A stretch of DNA of 64,000 bases. Origin: Gammaproteobacteria bacterium (lineage in GTDB: Bacteria; Pseudomonadota; Gammaproteobacteria; Pseudomonadales; Azotimanducaceae). Under the pieces are notes generated by a model, which ran no database searches, had not been told where the DNA came from, and worked only from the letters and a program-made list of their open reading frames with translations. The first letter of the stretch is position 1; every line of letters starts with the position of its first letter. The stretch lies in NCBI GenBank assembly GCA_009840305.1, contig VXNY01000031.1:186001-250000 (forward strand), in the 5' to 3' direction. A program made the translations under genes and the position numbers. Positions 63,105 to 64,000 of this stretch are shown one piece after another.

Positions 63105-64000
63105 TCAGGAATACATTTCTTGAATCAATGCTGAATATTTTTTGTTAACAACTTTACGTTTTAGCTTTTGAGTCGGAGTTAGCTCTTCGTCTTCGGGATC
63201 TAAAAGCTGATCAATCAGACGGAACTGTTTTATGGTCTCTACTCGTGCAAATTTGGTATTTACTCGCTCAATCTCTGTGCCGATTAGTTCAATTACTTCA
63301 GACGTATGACACAAACTAGTATAGTTAGTAAATGGGATGGCGTGCTCTTGCGCGTACAGCATCACGTTTTCCTGATCGATCATTATCAAACAAGTTAAAT
63401 ATGGGCGTTGATCTCCAACTACAACAGCATCAGTTATATATGGTGAAAATTTCAATTGATTTTCAATTTCACTTGGTGTGATGTTCTTTCCTCCAGCAGT
63501 GATAATGATGTCGTTAATCCTATCGACCACATACACAAATCCATCAGAATCTACTTTGCCAATGTCTCCAGAGTACAACCAATTTTGTCGAATAGTTTCT
63601 GCTGTTTTTTCGGGTTGATTCCAGTAGCCTTTGATGACCCCTGGACTTTGGATCAAAATCTCATTGTCTTCTGTTAGTTCAACTTGCACACCTTTGGCTG
63701 CTTTACCAACACTACCAATCCGATAGTCATTCTCAAGATTGCATGTTGCAATACCAGTACATTCTGTCTGGCCATAGAGTTCATACATCGGTTTTCCAAG
63801 AGACCAATACCATTCAATCAACTCAGGCGCGATCGGAGCTGCCGAGGTAGCCAACCATCGACTCTTGTTGATTCCTAACAGACGTTTGACGTTCCCCAAG
63901 ACTAAGAAGTCCAATAGTTGAAAGAGTATTTCAAGATACATAGGTACCGATTGAGCATTTTTTAGAAAGCGGGCACGCTTTGTTCCTATCTGCAACGCAA
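63105..64000 (-). CDS. Long-chain acyl-CoA synthetase, C-terminal part (cut by window edge)
   Basis: About 298 residues of an AMP-forming acyl-CoA synthetase whose start lies beyond base 64000. ATSAAPIAPELIEWYWSLG, MYELYGQTECTGIATC (AMP-binding), WLYSGDIGKVDSDGFVYVVDR, DIIITAGGKNITPSEIE and PTQKLKRKVVNKKY are the family motifs in order, as in FadD15-like enzymes. It probably activates a fatty or aromatic acid with CoA. It is 13 bp upstream of the substrate-binding protein on the same strand. Confidence 0.93.
   Translation of the reverse strand, partial: ALQIGTKRARFLKNAQSVPMYLEILFQLLDFLVLGNVKRLLGINKSRWLATSAAPIAPELIEWYWSLGKPMYELYGQTECTGIATCNLENDYRIGSVGKAAKGVQVELTEDNEILIQSPGVIKGYWNQPEKTAETIRQNWLYSGDIGKVDSDGFVYVVDRINDIIITAGGKNITPSEIENQLKFSPYITDAVVVGDQRPYLTCLIMIDQENVMLYAQEHAIPFTNYTSLCHTSEVIELIGTEIERVNTKFARVETIKQFRLIDQLLDPEDEELTPTQKLKRKVVNKKYSALIQEMYS

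Noticed and set aside
1..64000. Selenoprotein genes with in-frame TGA, given selC and selD
   Set aside because: None of the recognised genes stops early at TGA with homology continuing beyond; the check was by eye and not exhaustive.
1..64000. CRISPR arrays, insertion sequences, toxin-antitoxin or phage-defence genes
   Set aside because: No regular short repeats, transposase-like proteins or recognised defence domains were seen.

Overview
The window looks like chromosomal DNA of a Gram-negative bacterium, most likely a gammaproteobacterium. The evidence is the full pspF/pspABC stress locus with a textbook sigma-54 promoter, lpxC, a TonB-dependent receptor, lipobox lipoproteins, MacB/LolCDE-type exporters, and the housekeeping set hrpA, rnd, ycgN, recR and dnaX. 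The order or genus cannot be fixed from sequence alone. Base composition looks moderate and even. I see no insertion sequence, integrase, phage gene or CRISPR array. Coding density is high; the only stretches above 300 bp without a convincing gene are 20143-20464 and 40649-41247.

Layout. 1-3406: the start of leuA (cut by the window edge) and a TonB-dependent receptor. 3573-11006: tRNA-Sec with its own promoter, a rhomboid protease, a GCS2-family ligase translationally coupled to an M14/AspA-like zinc hydrolase, a selenide-water dikinase fused to a flavin oxidoreductase, a 47-residue lipoprotein, coaE and an unknown gene. 11029-17466: Cu+-ATPase with a COX3-like protein, a PspB-like protein, an MscS-like channel, a soluble MgtE-half protein and MgtE. 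17494-20914: tRNA-Ala(GGC), gltX, lpxC and a TerB-like gene. 20932-22985: an hvfABC-type cassette, in which a very acidic Cys-rich precursor is followed by its MNIO enzyme and partner protein (a RiPP metallophore system). 23186-31050: a minus-strand chain dnaX-recR-rnd-ycgN-X-hrpA. 31093-35069: GDPD, the psp locus, 4.5S RNA and tRNA-Ser(GGA).

35192-48296 is the most unusual region. It contains a MacB-like ABC exporter with three consecutive, divergent periplasmic adaptors. Upstream on the same strand is a four-gene operon of secreted TldD/TldE-like proteins arranged D-E-D-E. Both D proteins keep the HExxxH zinc motif and the late Cys; both E proteins lack them. TldD/TldE proteases mature peptides, so this may be an envelope-located peptide processing and export module, but no substrate gene is recognisable here.

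48525-64000 holds metabolic genes (acetoacetyl-CoA synthetase, threonine ammonia-lyase, class I fumarase, an aminotransferase), a second ABC exporter with two different permeases, a lipoprotein, an alkyladenine glycosylase, a pyroglutamyl-peptidase-like protein whose nucleophile position is Ser instead of Cys, and a branched-chain-type substrate-binding lipoprotein next to an acyl-CoA synthetase that runs off the right edge.

Connections: selC and selD together imply selenium use, although selA and selB are not in the window. CopA, the COX3-like protein and the hvf-type cassette all point to copper handling in the envelope. Psp, the PspB-like protein and the MscS-like/MgtE cluster concern membrane integrity and ion balance.
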